Source: Nemophila menziesii (lineage: Eukaryota > Streptophyta > Magnoliopsida > Boraginales > Hydrophyllaceae). Taken from it: DNA of 64,000 nt. Position 1 is the first letter of the stretch. The number at the start of each line of letters is the position of its first letter. Location of the stretch: positions 6,076,001-6,140,000 of the forward strand of contig JARWIR010000031.1 in the NCBI GenBank assembly GCA_029959085.1, written 5' to 3'. Positions 1 through 10,064 of this stretch are shown piece by piece. The notes beneath the pieces were generated by a model that was given only the letters and a program-made list of their open reading frames with translations, was not told the origin of the DNA and ran no database searches. The position numbers were made by a program, and so were the translations under genes.

Positions 1-93
1 AAAAAAATCTTGAATAGACAATATATTTTATATACTATTTTTTGTATGTCTATAAAACAGTGAAAGAAAGTATATTTCAAGAAATAAGTAATT
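1..93. other. Flank of LINE insertion
   Basis: AT-rich sequence with no coding signal. Its last 12 bases (82-93, aaataagtaatt) are the 5' copy of the target-site duplication of the LINE that follows. The 3' copy is at 1904-1915 (aaataagtagtt), 11 of 12 identical. Confidence 0.7.
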
Positions 94-1851
94 CTCTCTG
101 AAGGAGGAAAAGAAGTTCTCATCAAAGCAATTCTCCAAGCGATTCCGAATTATTATATGTCTATTTTCTCTTTCCCAATTACTTTTTGCAATAAACTTAT
201 ATCCGCTATCGCTAACTTCTGGTGGAGCTCAGGTGTAAAAAATAGAATACACTGGGTCGCATGGGAAAAAATTGCAGTTAGCAAACTTATCGGAGGCCTT
301 GGTTTCAAAGATTTCAAGAAAATGAACACGGTTCTACTTGCAGCACAGGCATGGAGACTCATGAGCTCCCCGAACAATCTGGCTGCAAAACTCCTAAAAG
401 GTATTTATTTCAACAAATCCAGTTTCTTAAAATGCAAGCTTAGACAAAGTAGAACATGGAATTGGGCGAGTCTAATAGAAGGAAGAGATTTCATAAAAAA
501 ACACGGAATAGTAGTGATAGGTGATGGAAAAGACACAAACATTTGGGAGGACAGATGGCTTGACACAGAATGGAAATTGGATAAACCCAAAGGTACGAAT
601 TTATCTAAAGTTAGCGAGATAATTAGAGAAGGGAAAAATGAGTGGAAAGAAGAAGAATTGGATGATATTTTCCCAGAACCAATCATTCATATCATCAAGA
701 ATACAAAAATCAAAGAATTTGGATCTCAAGACAGACTAATATGGCCTCATGGGAAGAATGGTGATTATGATACAAAGACAGGATATAGGGTAATCACGGA
801 AGAACAAATAAGGAATAAAGCAACAACAACAAAATCCAATAGACTAGAGGACTCACCAATATGGAAGATGATATGGAAATCTAATATCCCAAAAAAAATC
901 AAGTTATTCATGTGGAGATTAGTTAACAATGCCATACCAACAAGGAACAACCTTCACAAAAGAAAATGTGCTGAGGGAACAAATTGTCTATGGTGCAATG
1001 AGAATATTGAAAACGTAGAACATCTTCTGCTTCATTGTACGATGTGCAAAGATATATGGGCAGGATCAATCCTTCAAATTAAAATACAAGACAAGAATTG
1101 CGAAAGCATAGAGGTATGGTTCATGAACATCATTAAATCATATACAGAGGGTGGATGGGAAGAAAATATCATTCGAGATTTTATCATGATAAATCTCTGG
1201 AATATATGGAAAGCAAAAATGAAGGCCACACACGAAGGTAGCCCGGTTTGCGGGACTGGAATAAATATTGTATCGAAGAAATTGATGCAAGATATTCACG
1301 GGATAAATTGGGTTGCAGAAAACTATAAGGGCTTTAAAAAACAAGGTGTAGGGTATGAAAATAATAACAGTAGAGGAGAAGAAAACCAAGATTTCTCTTT
1401 CTACTGCGATGCTTCTTTCAAAAGCAAGTGGGAGCCTACGGGATTGGCGATTATAGGACGAGAGGAAAACGGAAATAAAATATTCGAATATAGCCAGAAC
1501 ATTAATTGTGACTCAGCACTGAAAGGGGAAGCAGAAGCTATTCTTAGAGCTACCCAAATTGGTAATATCTTCCCAACAAAAAAAGTCACGATTTTATCAG
1601 ACAACCTTGAGATCATTCAAGGTACGAAGCAGGTGTCAGCAGCTCGTTGGGATATCCAACCCATCCTTTACAAGATTATCAGCAATGCTGAAGAGCACGG
1701 GCAGATCACTTTCCGCCATATCAACAGGGGGCTCAACAGTATCGCAGACAAACTTGCAAAAGAAGCTAGACACAGGGCAACGGAACAACGTCGAAACACG
1801 CCTAGCGTGTTCGATCTATCAACTTACTTTAGTAAACTAGGAATAGGATAA
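94..1851 (+). CDS. LINE ORF2 C-terminal part (RT end, zf-RVT, RNase H)
   Basis: This is the truncated pol protein of the LINE. The frame is open from 94. A stop at 85-87 lies in the pre-insertion flank, so the first ATG at 157 is not a genuine start. The first residues (GGKEVLIKAIL) are the usual C-terminal RT motif of plant L1 elements. The zf-RVT domain lies near residues 220-290 counted from 157, with a CLWC...HLLLHC zinc-binding pattern. An RNase H domain follows near residues 405-545, with YCDASF, EAEAILRA, LSDN and a final IADKLAKEAR motif carrying the acidic residues. The palm-domain catalytic residues of RT are missing, so the copy cannot retrotranspose by itself. Confidence 0.88.
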   Translation, partial: LSEGGKEVLIKAILQAIPNYYMSIFSFPITFCNKLISAIANFWWSSGVKNRIHWVAWEKIAVSKLIGGLGFKDFKKMNTVLLAAQAWRLMSSPNNLAAKLLKGIYFNKSSFLKCKLRQSRTWNWASLIEGRDFIKKHGIVVIGDGKDTNIWEDRWLDTEWKLDKPKGTNLSKVSEIIREGKNEWKEEELDDIFPEPIIHIIKNTKIKEFGSQDRLIWPHGKNGDYDTKTGYRVITEEQIRNKATTTKSNRLEDSPIWKMIWKSNIPKKIKLFMWRLVNNAIPTRNNLHKRKCAEGTNCLWCNENIENVEHLLLHCTMCKDIWAGSILQIKIQDKNCESIEVWFMNIIKSYTEGGWEENIIRDFIMINLWNIWKAKMKATHEGSPVCGTGINIVSKKLMQDIHGINWVAENYKGFKKQGVGYENNNSRGEENQDFSFYCDASFKSKWEPTGLAIIGREENGNKIFEYSQNINCDSALKGEAEAILRATQIGNIFPTKKVTILSDNLEIIQGTKQVSAARWDIQPILYKIISNAEEHGQITFRHINRGLNSIADKLAKEARHRATEQRRNTPSVFDLSTYFSKLGIG

Positions 1852-1906
1852 TTTTGTCTTATGTTGGGGTGTCTTTACATCCCCCATATGTCCAAAAAAA
1901 AAAAAA
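94..1906 (+). mobile_element. 5'-truncated L1-type LINE
   Basis: A non-LTR retrotransposon copy that begins abruptly inside the C-terminal part of the reverse transcriptase. It ends with a short 3' UTR and a 13-base A tail (1894-1906). It is bounded by a 12-bp imperfect TSD (82-93 and 1904-1915; the 3' copy overlaps the end of the A tail). Abrupt 5' truncation, an A tail and a TSD are the expected products of target-primed reverse transcription. The remaining frame is open for 586 codons, so the insertion is not very old. Confidence 0.9.
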
Positions 1907-1915
1907 TAAGTAGTT

Positions 1916-2205
1916 AAACAAATTATAATATTAGATAAAATAGTATTAAAATTTTAACAACAAGCACATAATTAATCCCAATAACCTTCATATCCTCGTA
2001 CACATTCAAATACCCATAGAAATTTCCTGACCCTAGTTTTTTCCAACGGAGAACATCTATTCAGCAATTGTCTTCAATTGACTCTAGTTTCACCATGTAA
2101 AACTCAGAAACGATTTTGCTATTACTACCTAATACATAGATTATCCATAAACTAAGTGCAAGAATCAGATGATGATACTTCAGTTGATGTAATCCCTTTA
2201 ATTTC
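1916..2205. other. Spacer downstream of the F-box gene
   Basis: About 290 bases of AT-rich sequence between the LINE and the stop codon of the minus-strand F-box gene. It presumably held that gene's 3' UTR. I see no poly(A) signal I would defend and no coding content. Confidence 0.4.
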
Positions 2206-2992
2206 TTAGTAAATGGAATATAATCTTCTTCTCTTTTTTATTGTTCGGAGATCTTCTTCTCTTTCAATACATGTAATATCACTTTCTTCACCTGCATCAT
2301 CGAGTCGGAGGAGACTTTCAAAGTATAGGCATGAAAACCAAATATCCCACTTTACTGGGAGTTCTACTTCATCAAACGATTTCTTCTCACAATTATATAT
2401 ATCAATATTATTCCAAAATTTCGTCGGCCTCATAATCATCAATTGTGTATCAGAATCCAATATTAGTTTAGTCCAAGAATACGTAGACCCATTATCTTTC
2501 ATTATCCACTTCTCCCTAGCATATATATAGTCACAATATAGCTGGTGACAACCATTCAAAATTGCTAAAGACAAGAAGGGAGTCTGAACTGAATCTTGTG
2601 GTGGTGGTAGAATATTGAATCTCTCAGTTCGAAGATTAAAAGCAAGAATAGAATGGTCGTTGAGCAGCCAATACAGGGCATCATTAACAAATACTCCTAC
2701 GCAACAGCTCCCCCATTTAAGCTCAACTCCATATGCAAAGTCCTCCAATTTCCTCCATTTATTTGATTTTAGACTAAATATGTTAACTTGATAGGACTTA
2801 GTATTTTTATATCTTACTAACTGAACCACCTTGTAATCATTTGTGCTTTCATCGTATCCAAAACCATGAACGCAGTAATTATACAATTTAAAGGGTTTTC
2901 TCTATTCATTGGAACAATTAGGTAACAGAAGGTGCTTTCGAGTTGAAGGGTTCCACAAAACAATTGTACCTTCTGGCTTTGAATAGAGTAGA
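2206..2992 (-). pseudogene. F-box/FBA protein, C-terminal part (gene split by copia)
   Basis: This is the C-terminal part of an F-box protein of the plant FBA (F-box associated) type, cut off from its N-terminal part at 10491-10875 by the copia element at 2993-10490. It contains the WNPSTRK motif, the conserved FGYD motif (VHGFGYDESTNDYKVV), KSNKWRKLED and the ALYWLLND stretch typical of FBA blades. If the element and one copy of the 5-bp TSD are removed, the two parts fall into the same frame and give a 389-codon reading frame, a normal length for the family. One in-frame TAG (2902-2904, codon about 157) interrupts it. Such proteins are substrate adaptors of SCF ubiquitin ligases. This copy is broken by the insertion and by the stop. 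Confidence 0.88.
2988..2992. repeat. Copia TSD, left copy (gtaga)
   Basis: A perfect 5-bp duplication, gtaga, lies directly outside the left LTR. The same five bases are at 10491-10495 outside the right LTR. This marks the insertion point inside the F-box coding sequence. Confidence 0.92.
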
Positions 2993-3418
2993 TGAAAGAA
3001 TTAATTAGATTTAAAGGCAAGAGGATTTATAAGCGTTTACCTCTTGAAGAGCAGCGGAAATAAAACACAGATTCAATAGCTTGGATCACAGATCTTCTTA
3101 CAGCGAAGAAGAACTTTTGTTCACAACCTAAGAGCCTCAGATTCTTTTGATTTATGTATTTTTCTTATGAAGAACAGAATAGTATATTGAGATATTGAGC
3201 GTTGAATTGAAGATGTAAGTAAAGGAGTTGTCTAACTTCTGACTTCTCTACAGATAATGATAAGGCCGTTCTCTTATAATGGGGAAGTGGTGTTATAAAA
3301 TAAATAACTTCCCTTGATTTTGAATTTAAATATTTAAATTCAAAACAAAAACTATTAACTACATTTTGGCGGACAATCAAATAAATATAATAAATATTTA
3401 TTTTATTTATTTCTTTCA
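2993..3418 (-). repeat. Copia 3' LTR
   Basis: The LTR starts with tgaaag and ends with ctttca on the plus strand, so it has the TG...CA ends and a 6-bp terminal inverted repeat. It matches 10065-10490 along its whole length of 426 bp with about 6 substitutions. It is the 3' LTR because the coding direction is minus. Confidence 0.95.
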
Positions 3419-3429
3419 TTCTCCCACTC
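3419..3429 (-). promoter_or_regulatory. Copia polypurine tract
   Basis: Read on the minus strand, gagtgggagaa abuts the 3' LTR. An all-purine run apart from one T at this place is the expected primer site for plus-strand DNA synthesis. Confidence 0.8.
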
Positions 3430-4545
3430 GCCATAATGAAGTTACATCTTATCCATAGAATCCACATCTCATTACATCATATCTTCCCATATACACACCT
3501 GAATCAAAATATCATCATACTTGGCAAATAGGTCGTGCGACCGGCAAGCATACGAGCATACGTTACTAATAACCTGTTAGGGTACATAGTTGCTCAAAAT
3601 AGTTTCATCTGTTACGTATCCTGCAGTACCCCAGACTAACAATATGTTGTATCATATTACAGTAACTCTGACCCCTTCTATATCACAACTTCTATGTGAA
3701 AAAGAGCTCACTGTCATTTCGTTTATGTGTCTCACTATCATGTTATAGTCCCTATTGACTTACATGATCGGTTAACCTGCAAGCACACATTTGATACACA
3801 ATTCTAGTCTTCCCTTTACACTTATATCCTTTTATATTGATTAGGTTGCTTTCCCAACATACCCCATTAGACCGAATCACTCATGATCATTGGTAATGTG
3901 TTCAAAGTAGCATACACCTAATCAAAATATCAAGATATAGTCAAAAGTAATAAGGGCACAAATCAAAGGTATCACACAGTGAAGAAACAGGGATCAATTC
4001 TTCACTTCCTTTTGGTCGAAAGCACATGTGGTATGACACACATGTTATGGTATTATTCATATAACTCAAATTGTATGTCATAATTTTACAAATACCATAC
4101 AGATATATAATTAGACAAGCCTCGTTGCCTAAGATGAATTCTTCGATCGATCAACCCTTCTATGAAATCAATCAAGTAATTCATATCTGGCTATTATAGA
4201 CTAAGTAGATAGTGTGATTCTACTTCGATCATAATATAAGCTTAACATGGTTTATCCATGTTTATGATCTCATCTTAACACTCAGTTAAGGCGACTATCT
4301 TAACTCATTTTATCTTAAGGGTTCTTCACTGCTATGAGTTAGTCTCATCTTTGCGCACTTCTTATGCCAAAGGCGATTGCCCGTGTGATAGGGCCAATCT
4401 CAGTCTATAGGACATACATACTTACAAAATCACACGCAATATATATAATACATATCAAACATGATATTATTAAAATAAACAATTAAATAAACATACTAAT
4501 GGAAATATATACATGAGTGCACATAAACTAGCAATAATTTATACA
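3430..4545 (-). other. Copia 3' non-coding region
   Basis: About 1.1 kb between the RNase H stop and the PPT. I see no substantial open frame and no recognisable domain. A 3' region of this length is long for a copia element. It could have held an extra gene now lost, or it is plain 3' UTR. Confidence 0.5.
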
Positions 4546-6009
4546 TTATATCTTGCTTAATCCTATAGATCTAACATGATCCATGAATACATCCCTTGGG
4601 ATAGCTTTTGTGAATGGATCGGAAAGCATATTGCGTGTGGGTATATATTGCAAAGTAACATCCTTTTGTGCAATTATATCTCTGACAAAGTTATACTTTA
4701 TATCAATGTGTTTGGTCTTGCTGTGATATTTTGGATCTTTCACATAAGCCATTGCAGCTTGACTATCACAGTATATTGTTATTGGACTCCCACTATCACC
4801 AGAGAATCCTAAATGTTCAAAGAACCTTTTTGACCAAACAGCCTCCTGAACCGCAGCTGAGCATGCTACAAATTCAGCTTCCATCGTTGACAAAGCTACA
4901 CAGGTTTGTTTCTTGCTACTCCACGAGATTGCGCAATTATTTAGCAAGAAAACATAACCTGAAGTGGATTTACGCCCATCTATATCACCAGCCCAATCGA
5001 CATCTGTATATCCTTCTAGGCGTAATTTATCTCCTCGAAAGCATAAGGCATGATCTTTAGTGCCTTTTAGATATCTCAATATCCTTTTCACAGCTTTCCA
5101 ATGCTCTTGTCCAGGGTTCGATTGAAAACGACTAACTAAACCTACTGCATAACATATATCTGGTCTCGTACATATCATAACATACATAAGACTACCAATG
5201 GCACTAGAATATGGTACTGTTGACATTTTCTGTTTTTCTTCTGTAGTACTATGACACATGTCGAGAGTTAAGTTTATTCCCTTTGCTACAGGAGTGTCAA
5301 TGGCATTGCACGTAGTCATACCAAAGCGCTCAAGTACATTCATGATGTAAGGTTCTTGAGATAGAGATAATAGTCTTCTAGACCTATCTCTATGAATCTT
5401 AACACCAAGAATATAATTTGCTTCTCCCATATCTTTCATATCGAATTGAGAAGCTAGCCACTCCTTGTTAGCTTGAATAAACTCTTTATCATTCCCAGCT
5501 AATAGGATGTCATCCACATATAGAGATAAAATTACGAAATTTTTCTTGGAACGTTTAATATAAACACAGTGGTCTTCACTTATCATCTCAAATCCATTTG
5601 ACGAGATGACTTCATGAAATCTCAAATTCCATTGTCTCGAGGCTTGCTTAAGACCATAGATTGATTTCAACAATCTACATACTTTATTCTCTTGATCTTT
5701 TGCAACGAAACCCGAGGGTTGTTCCATAAAAATTACCTCTTCTAAATCTCCATTTAGAAATGCAGTTTTAACATCCATTTGGTGCAACTCCAGATCGAGA
5801 TGCGCCACAATAGCTAAAATAAGATGTATTGAGGTAAATCTAACAACAGGAGAGAAAGTTTCCTCAAAATCTATTCCTTCCCGTTGAGTATAGCCTTTCG
5901 CTACCAAACGAGCTTTATACCTGTCAATGGAATTGTCAGGTTTCCTCTTTATTTTGAGAACCCATTTGTTCCCAATCGCTTTACGTCCTTTTGGGAGATC
6001 AACCAGTTC
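4546..6009 (-). CDS. Copia reverse transcriptase and RNase H
   Basis: The C-terminal part of the copia polyprotein. It copies element RNA into DNA and degrades the RNA strand in virus-like particles. The frame is open from just after the stop at 6010-6012. The first ATG (5907) is at VAKGYTQ, well inside the RT domain, so it is not a real start. RT motifs: [13 protein letters not shown], then the YVDDILLAG active site about 130 residues after 5907, then GSLMY and RPDI. RNase H follows with [24 protein letters not shown] and [11 protein letters not shown]. The usual YTDADWAG is YTDVDWAG here. Apart from the stop before it, this part is undamaged. Confidence 0.93.
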   Translation of the reverse strand, partial: ELVDLPKGRKAIGNKWVLKIKRKPDNSIDRYKARLVAKGYTQREGIDFEETFSPVVRFTSIHLILAIVAHLDLELHQMDVKTAFLNGDLEEVIFMEQPSGFVAKDQENKVCRLLKSIYGLKQASRQWNLRFHEVISSNGFEMISEDHCVYIKRSKKNFVILSLYVDDILLAGNDKEFIQANKEWLASQFDMKDMGEANYILGVKIHRDRSRRLLSLSQEPYIMNVLERFGMTTCNAIDTPVAKGINLTLDMCHSTTEEKQKMSTVPYSSAIGSLMYVMICTRPDICYAVGLVSRFQSNPGQEHWKAVKRILRYLKGTKDHALCFRGDKLRLEGYTDVDWAGDIDGRKSTSGYVFLLNNCAISWSSKKQTCVALSTMEAEFVACSAAVQEAVWSKRFFEHLGFSGDSGSPITIYCDSQAAMAYVKDPKYHSKTKHIDIKYNFVRDIIAQKDVTLQYIPTRNMLSDPFTKAIPRDVFMDHVRSIGLSKI

Positions 6010-7119
6010 CTATACCTGGTTTTTCTTCATCGACTCCACTTCTTCTTCCATTGCTTTCCTCCATTCATTCTTAGCGGGACATGAGAGTGCTTCATTAACT
6101 GTTCGAGGTTCTTCTTCGTCTTGTGGAGTTATCATAAAGACTTCACCTTCGATTTCAAATCGGCGACGAGGAATTAAACCTCTAGCACTTCTCTTAAGTT
6201 GAGAATCTTGAGAAATAGGATTACTAGATGATGCAATGGTTTCTTCCATCTCAAGATTTAGAGGAGTGTCCGTCTCTATTTCTTGAGTATGTGTTACCTC
6301 ATCAGGTGTCACATTTGTTTGCATATCATTTTCCTGAATCTCATTTAATTCACATAAAATGGAATTTTTGTCAACCTCACCTCTGCTAGGAAAATCATTC
6401 TCTAAGAATGTAACATCTCGTGACTCAATTTCTGTAAGACCCCCATCATTATGTTCACCAATAAACACATATCCTTTAGAGTGATCTGGGTATCTAATGA
6501 AGATACACTTCTTACCTCTTGGACCTAACTTCCCATACTTATGAGATAGATCATGAACATAGCCTGCCGACCCCCAAGGTCGCAAGTATGACAGATTAGG
6601 TTTCCTACCTGTCCATAGTTCATAAGGAGTTGATGGAATAGTCTTTGTGGGTACTCGGTTAAGTATATAACAGGCGGTAAGCAATGCATCTCCCCAATAA
6701 GATATTGGAAGATTTGCTTGTGCCATCATAGACCTAACCATTTCTAGGAGTGTTCTATTCCTCCTTTCAGCCACACCATTCGGTTGTGGTGTTCTAGGAA
6801 TTGTAAGTTGCCTTACTATCCCTTTTTCATCACACAGTTCTTTAAACTGATCAGATAGATATTCACATCCTCGATCGGTTCTTAGGTTTTTTACCTTCCT
6901 CTCTAACTGATTTTCCACTTCATTGATAAATGTCATAAAACATTTCAATGCTTCGGATTTGTGAGAAATCAGGTAGACATAACCAAACCTAGTGAAATCA
7001 TCTATAAAGGTGATGAAATAACGTTCCCCACGTCTAGTTTGAACACTCATTGGGCCACAGATGTCTGAATGAATTACTTGTAATGGGTACTCGACTCGCT
7101 TAGCCTTTCCAAATGGTTT
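6010..7119 (-). CDS. Copia integrase
   Basis: The integrase part of the polyprotein. It inserts the new DNA copy into the genome. The DDE triad can be followed: D in FIDDFTRFGY, D in RTDRGCEY, E in GVAERRNRT. The GKxGP...G motif of plant copia integrases is near KLGPRGKKCIF. The frame is shifted relative to gag-protease by a single-base loss around 7115-7121, inside the conserved stretch between GKAKR and the first integrase residues. It ends at a TAG (6010-6012) where a tryptophan codon would join it to the RT frame. The frame is otherwise intact. Confidence 0.92.
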   Translation of the reverse strand, partial: KPFGKAKRVEYPLQVIHSDICGPMSVQTRRGERYFITFIDDFTRFGYVYLISHKSEALKCFMTFINEVENQLERKVKNLRTDRGCEYLSDQFKELCDEKGIVRQLTIPRTPQPNGVAERRNRTLLEMVRSMMAQANLPISYWGDALLTACYILNRVPTKTIPSTPYELWTGRKPNLSYLRPWGSAGYVHDLSHKYGKLGPRGKKCIFIRYPDHSKGYVFIGEHNDGGLTEIESRDVTFLENDFPSRGEVDKNSILCELNEIQENDMQTNVTPDEVTHTQEIETDTPLNLEMEETIASSSNPISQDSQLKRSARGLIPRRRFEIEGEVFMITPQDEEEPRTVNEALSCPAKNEWRKAMEEEVESMKKNQV

Positions 7120-8594
7120 CGTTTTGCTTTACCTGCTAGACAATTTTCACAAGTTGGCAAGTTGACCTTAGTCAACGAACCCAAAAGGTTCGCCTTAGCC
7201 AACAAATTCATACGGTCTTGTCCAATATGACCTAATCTAGCATGCCATACATTTTCTTCTACACTAGAATTACTAGAAGAAGAAGTATTAGTAGAAAAGC
7301 AACTACTTACATAATAACTATTAAACGAGTTATCATCATCTAGTACAATTAAACCATGCGAAATAAAACCAGAAACATAATACTTAGCGTCATAATTGAT
7401 ATCTACTTGTTTGTTATGAAAATGCAAATTAAAACCTAATCCTAGAAGAACAGTGACCGAGACTAAGTTCCGTCGAATGTCAGGTGCGTAAAGTACATCA
7501 TACAGGTACAAGGTTTGATCACCTCGCAAGTTCAACTTGCAAGTGCCAACTCCTTTGACTTCAACCTTATTGTTGTCTCCTACATATATCCACCTTGATC
7601 CCTCTGGAATCCGACGGTACTCTACATATGCCTCTCGGTCTTTGGCTACATGGTCTGTCGCTCCTGAGTCCACAGTCCACAAAGGATTAGAATCAGCAAG
7701 CAATACAGTACTGGTAACATAAGTAAAATTACAAGGAGTAAATGACATTGCTACCTTTCTGGGCTCGCTGCACTCGCGAGCGAAGTGACCCAGTTTGTCA
7801 CAGTTAAAGCATTTCATCTTACTCTTGTCTTTCTTCTTACAAAAACGTTTTCCCTTATTGTTACCACCTTTCTTGTTCTTCTTGGAAACATGCTCATTTC
7901 CGTTCTTCTTCCCATTGTTCTTGCGCTTATTGCCAGAAACTTTGTGGGAACTTGACTCAACAACATAAGCCTGACCCTGAGGCTTAATTGCATCTAGACG
8001 TTCATCTTCCAATGTCACATGACGAGCAGCATCATCAAAGGTTTTGATGTTGTCATTGTGAGTCAAGTTTATCTTCAAATGCTCCCAGTTATTTGGAAGA
8101 GATCGGATCACAGCTTGAACTTGTTGTTCATCAGTAAGGTTATGACCTGCATTCTTAAGTTCCCTAAGCATGTTAGACATCTCTCGGAGATGCTGTTGCA
8201 TGGTTTGATTAGGCTTCTTCTTGCAAGTGTCAAACTTAATGGTCAATTGACGCAAATTAGTCACAGTCGTACCCCCATACTTCTCATTAAGAGCATTCCA
8301 CATCTCGTGAGCAGTGAGGTATCGTTGACATTCATAGACAAGATCGTCATTCATGGAGCCTATCAAGATGCCTCTTGCAGTGGAATCTTTCTTTTTCCAC
8401 TTCTCATAAGCCTCCATGTCCCTTCTGTTTTGAGCTGTGTTGCCTTCCTCAGGCTGAGCCATGATGTTGTTAACAGCCTCAATAACATCTTGCTCTTCTA
8501 GAACATAATGTATCTTGAGCTTCCAAAGATTATAGTTCTCACCATTCATCTTTTCTCCTTTGTTGAGATCAGCAATGATGGTTTTTGATGCCAT
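7074..8594 (-). CDS. Copia gag, protease and GAG-pre-integrase
   Basis: This frame codes for the capsid-like gag, the aspartic protease and the zinc-binding pre-integrase domain. I choose the ATG at 8592-8594 (protein begins MASKTIIADL), because copia gags often start MA-S/K. An upstream ATG at 8645 would add 17 residues. Gag of the UBN2 type comes first, then a lysine-rich stretch, the zinc knuckle CFNCDKLGHFAREC, the protease site WTVDSGATDH, and HARLGHIG...CENCLAGKAKR of the pre-integrase domain. The frame then runs off after the 1-base loss and stops at 7074. Confidence 0.93.
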   Translation of the reverse strand: MASKTIIADLNKGEKMNGENYNLWKLKIHYVLEEQDVIEAVNNIMAQPEEGNTAQNRRDMEAYEKWKKKDSTARGILIGSMNDDLVYECQRYLTAHEMWNALNEKYGGTTVTNLRQLTIKFDTCKKKPNQTMQQHLREMSNMLRELKNAGHNLTDEQQVQAVIRSLPNNWEHLKINLTHNDNIKTFDDAARHVTLEDERLDAIKPQGQAYVVESSSHKVSGNKRKNNGKKNGNEHVSKKNKKGGNNKGKRFCKKKDKSKMKCFNCDKLGHFARECSEPRKVAMSFTPCNFTYVTSTVLLADSNPLWTVDSGATDHVAKDREAYVEYRRIPEGSRWIYVGDNNKVEVKGVGTCKLNLRGDQTLYLYDVLYAPDIRRNLVSVTVLLGLGFNLHFHNKQVDINYDAKYYVSGFISHGLIVLDDDNSFNSYYVSSCFSTNTSSSSNSSVEENVWHARLGHIGQDRMNLLAKANLLGSLTKVNLPTCENCLAGKAKRNHLERLSESSTHYK

Positions 8595-9041
8595 TTTCTC
8601 TATAAAGTAAGAGATTTCCATTAATAACATACATTTATTTAACAACTCTACGCTATTAATGCAAATGGAATGAATAACAAAGATAACAAAATAAGTGATA
8701 AAGAAAGTTCACTATGTTCCCAATCATGAATCACTATATTTTGTTTGTCTTAATCATTCAATCAATTTCATTAACCGCAAAATAAGTTCTTCAAGAACTC
8801 CCACTTACTCTAACATAAATAGAGCGATATTGTATGAAAATAAACAACTAAAGCATAAAAGCAAAGAAAAATAGTTGAATTCATACATAACTAGAAAAAA
8901 ACATGTTCAATACAGAAAATACTGAATTAAAGGGATAAAAGCAACTAATGTAATTTCTAACAAACATGGAATGAAAAAACATCGAAAAAATCAACCTACA
9001 TAAGCAAACTACCTACTACAAGTTCAACTAGCAAACACCTT

Positions 9042-9623
9042 TCATATCCAATATCTTAACTTAGGGATTGACTCCTCAAATATCACTTCCTCATATTTTC
9101 CAATCGGAAAATATCTATCAAGATTAGTGCTTGGATAATGCATACCACAACCGCATTGTTCCGACCTTATGGAACTATTGAAGTGCTTCCATAAGTGAGA
9201 TTCAGTCAAAGCATACACAAGCCACTTATATGTATCACCTCTTCCATGAACATGGTTAGCTGGAAACTTATCCTCCCATAGGATATCTAAACCCCTACGC
9301 AACTCTCTCGGCAATGTTTTACGAAAGACTACCACCATGCAATCATCACAACATAAGCCATCCTCACCCCAATCTATGACATTCTGAATCAACCTATTGA
9401 CAATTGCCACGTGTTGAATTAGAGTGTGGTGAGGTTTCTTCCTATAATGGAGAGCTTGGACACTGTTCCTCAAAATTTGTTTTTGTTCTGGTGTCCTTGC
9501 TCGACGTGGTGTATGAACCCTTAGTGGTCCATTTGGATTTCTTACGTTCCTATGAAGCATTCGGTAATCTCTTAATAGGCGGAGCCTTGATTCCCGTGAT
9601 CCCCTGGATCGTGTTACCATCAT
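9042..9623 (-). CDS. Extra ORF in the copia leader, 193 aa, unrecognised
   Basis: A 193-residue frame in sense orientation, between the PBS and gag of the copia element. I do not recognise the family. It starts MMVTRSRGSRESR and has an arginine-rich N-terminus up to about residue 60. A more structured part follows, with two cysteine-rich spots, GLCCDDCMVVVF and EQCGCGMHYP, and several tryptophans. It ends IPKLRYWI. There is no signal peptide or membrane segment. Copia elements normally have no gene here. It may be a captured host sequence, an accessory protein, or chance, although 193 codons without a stop in AT-rich DNA argues against chance. Confidence 0.5.
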   Translation of the reverse strand: MMVTRSRGSRESRLRLLRDYRMLHRNVRNPNGPLRVHTPRRARTPEQKQILRNSVQALHYRKKPHHTLIQHVAIVNRLIQNVIDWGEDGLCCDDCMVVVFRKTLPRELRRGLDILWEDKFPANHVHGRGDTYKWLVYALTESHLWKHFNSSIRSEQCGCGMHYPSTNLDRYFPIGKYEEVIFEESIPKLRYWI

Positions 9624-9832
9624 TTTCTACATATAGAAAAATAAGAACGATAAAAATTACACCAAATTCGATTAGGAAACAAGAAAAAAACAGAATACAA
9701 CATGTTTCCAGGAACTATGTTCATTAATAATAAGTTAAGGCAGTGAAATTGGTAAGACTATATGTCATTGGTATGAACTGCCTAGGTTCAAACCACCCCA
9801 GGAGCAGTTTCAATTTTGCAGAAAAAATGTCC

Positions 9833-9888
9833 GAAAATTTTCCCAAGGACAAACACTTAAGAAAATTTTCCCAAGGACAAACACTTAA
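9833..9888. repeat. 28-bp unit repeated twice in the copia leader
   Basis: The unit beginning gaaaattttcccaaggac occurs at 9833 and again at 9861 with no change that I can see. It lies in the untranslated leader. Confidence 0.85.
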
Positions 9889-10050
9889 TGGACTATTAAC
9901 ATGAAACAAATAAAATTTCAATTCCTTTTAAAAAAATTGATAGCGCATGAAAGAAGAATTCCAACCGAATTTTTTTTCCGACAAAAATAATTGCTATTTA
10001 TTTTTATCAAAATAATACCATTAATTAATTCATCTAATTAATTTATTCTT

Positions 10051-10062
10051 GCTCTGATACCA
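10051..10062 (-). promoter_or_regulatory. Copia primer-binding site (tRNA-iMet)
   Basis: On the minus strand TGGTATCAGAGC lies two bases inside the 5' LTR. This is the standard plant copia PBS, complementary to the 3' end of initiator tRNA-Met. Confidence 0.95.
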
Positions 10063-10064
10063 AT

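Noticed and set aside
4576..5060. Plus-strand ORFs over the copia RT
   Set aside because: Antisense shadows of the RT/RNase H frame.
9833..9888. The 28-bp pair as a regulatory enhancer of the copia element
   Set aside because: Only two copies and no known motif; recorded as a repeat without function.
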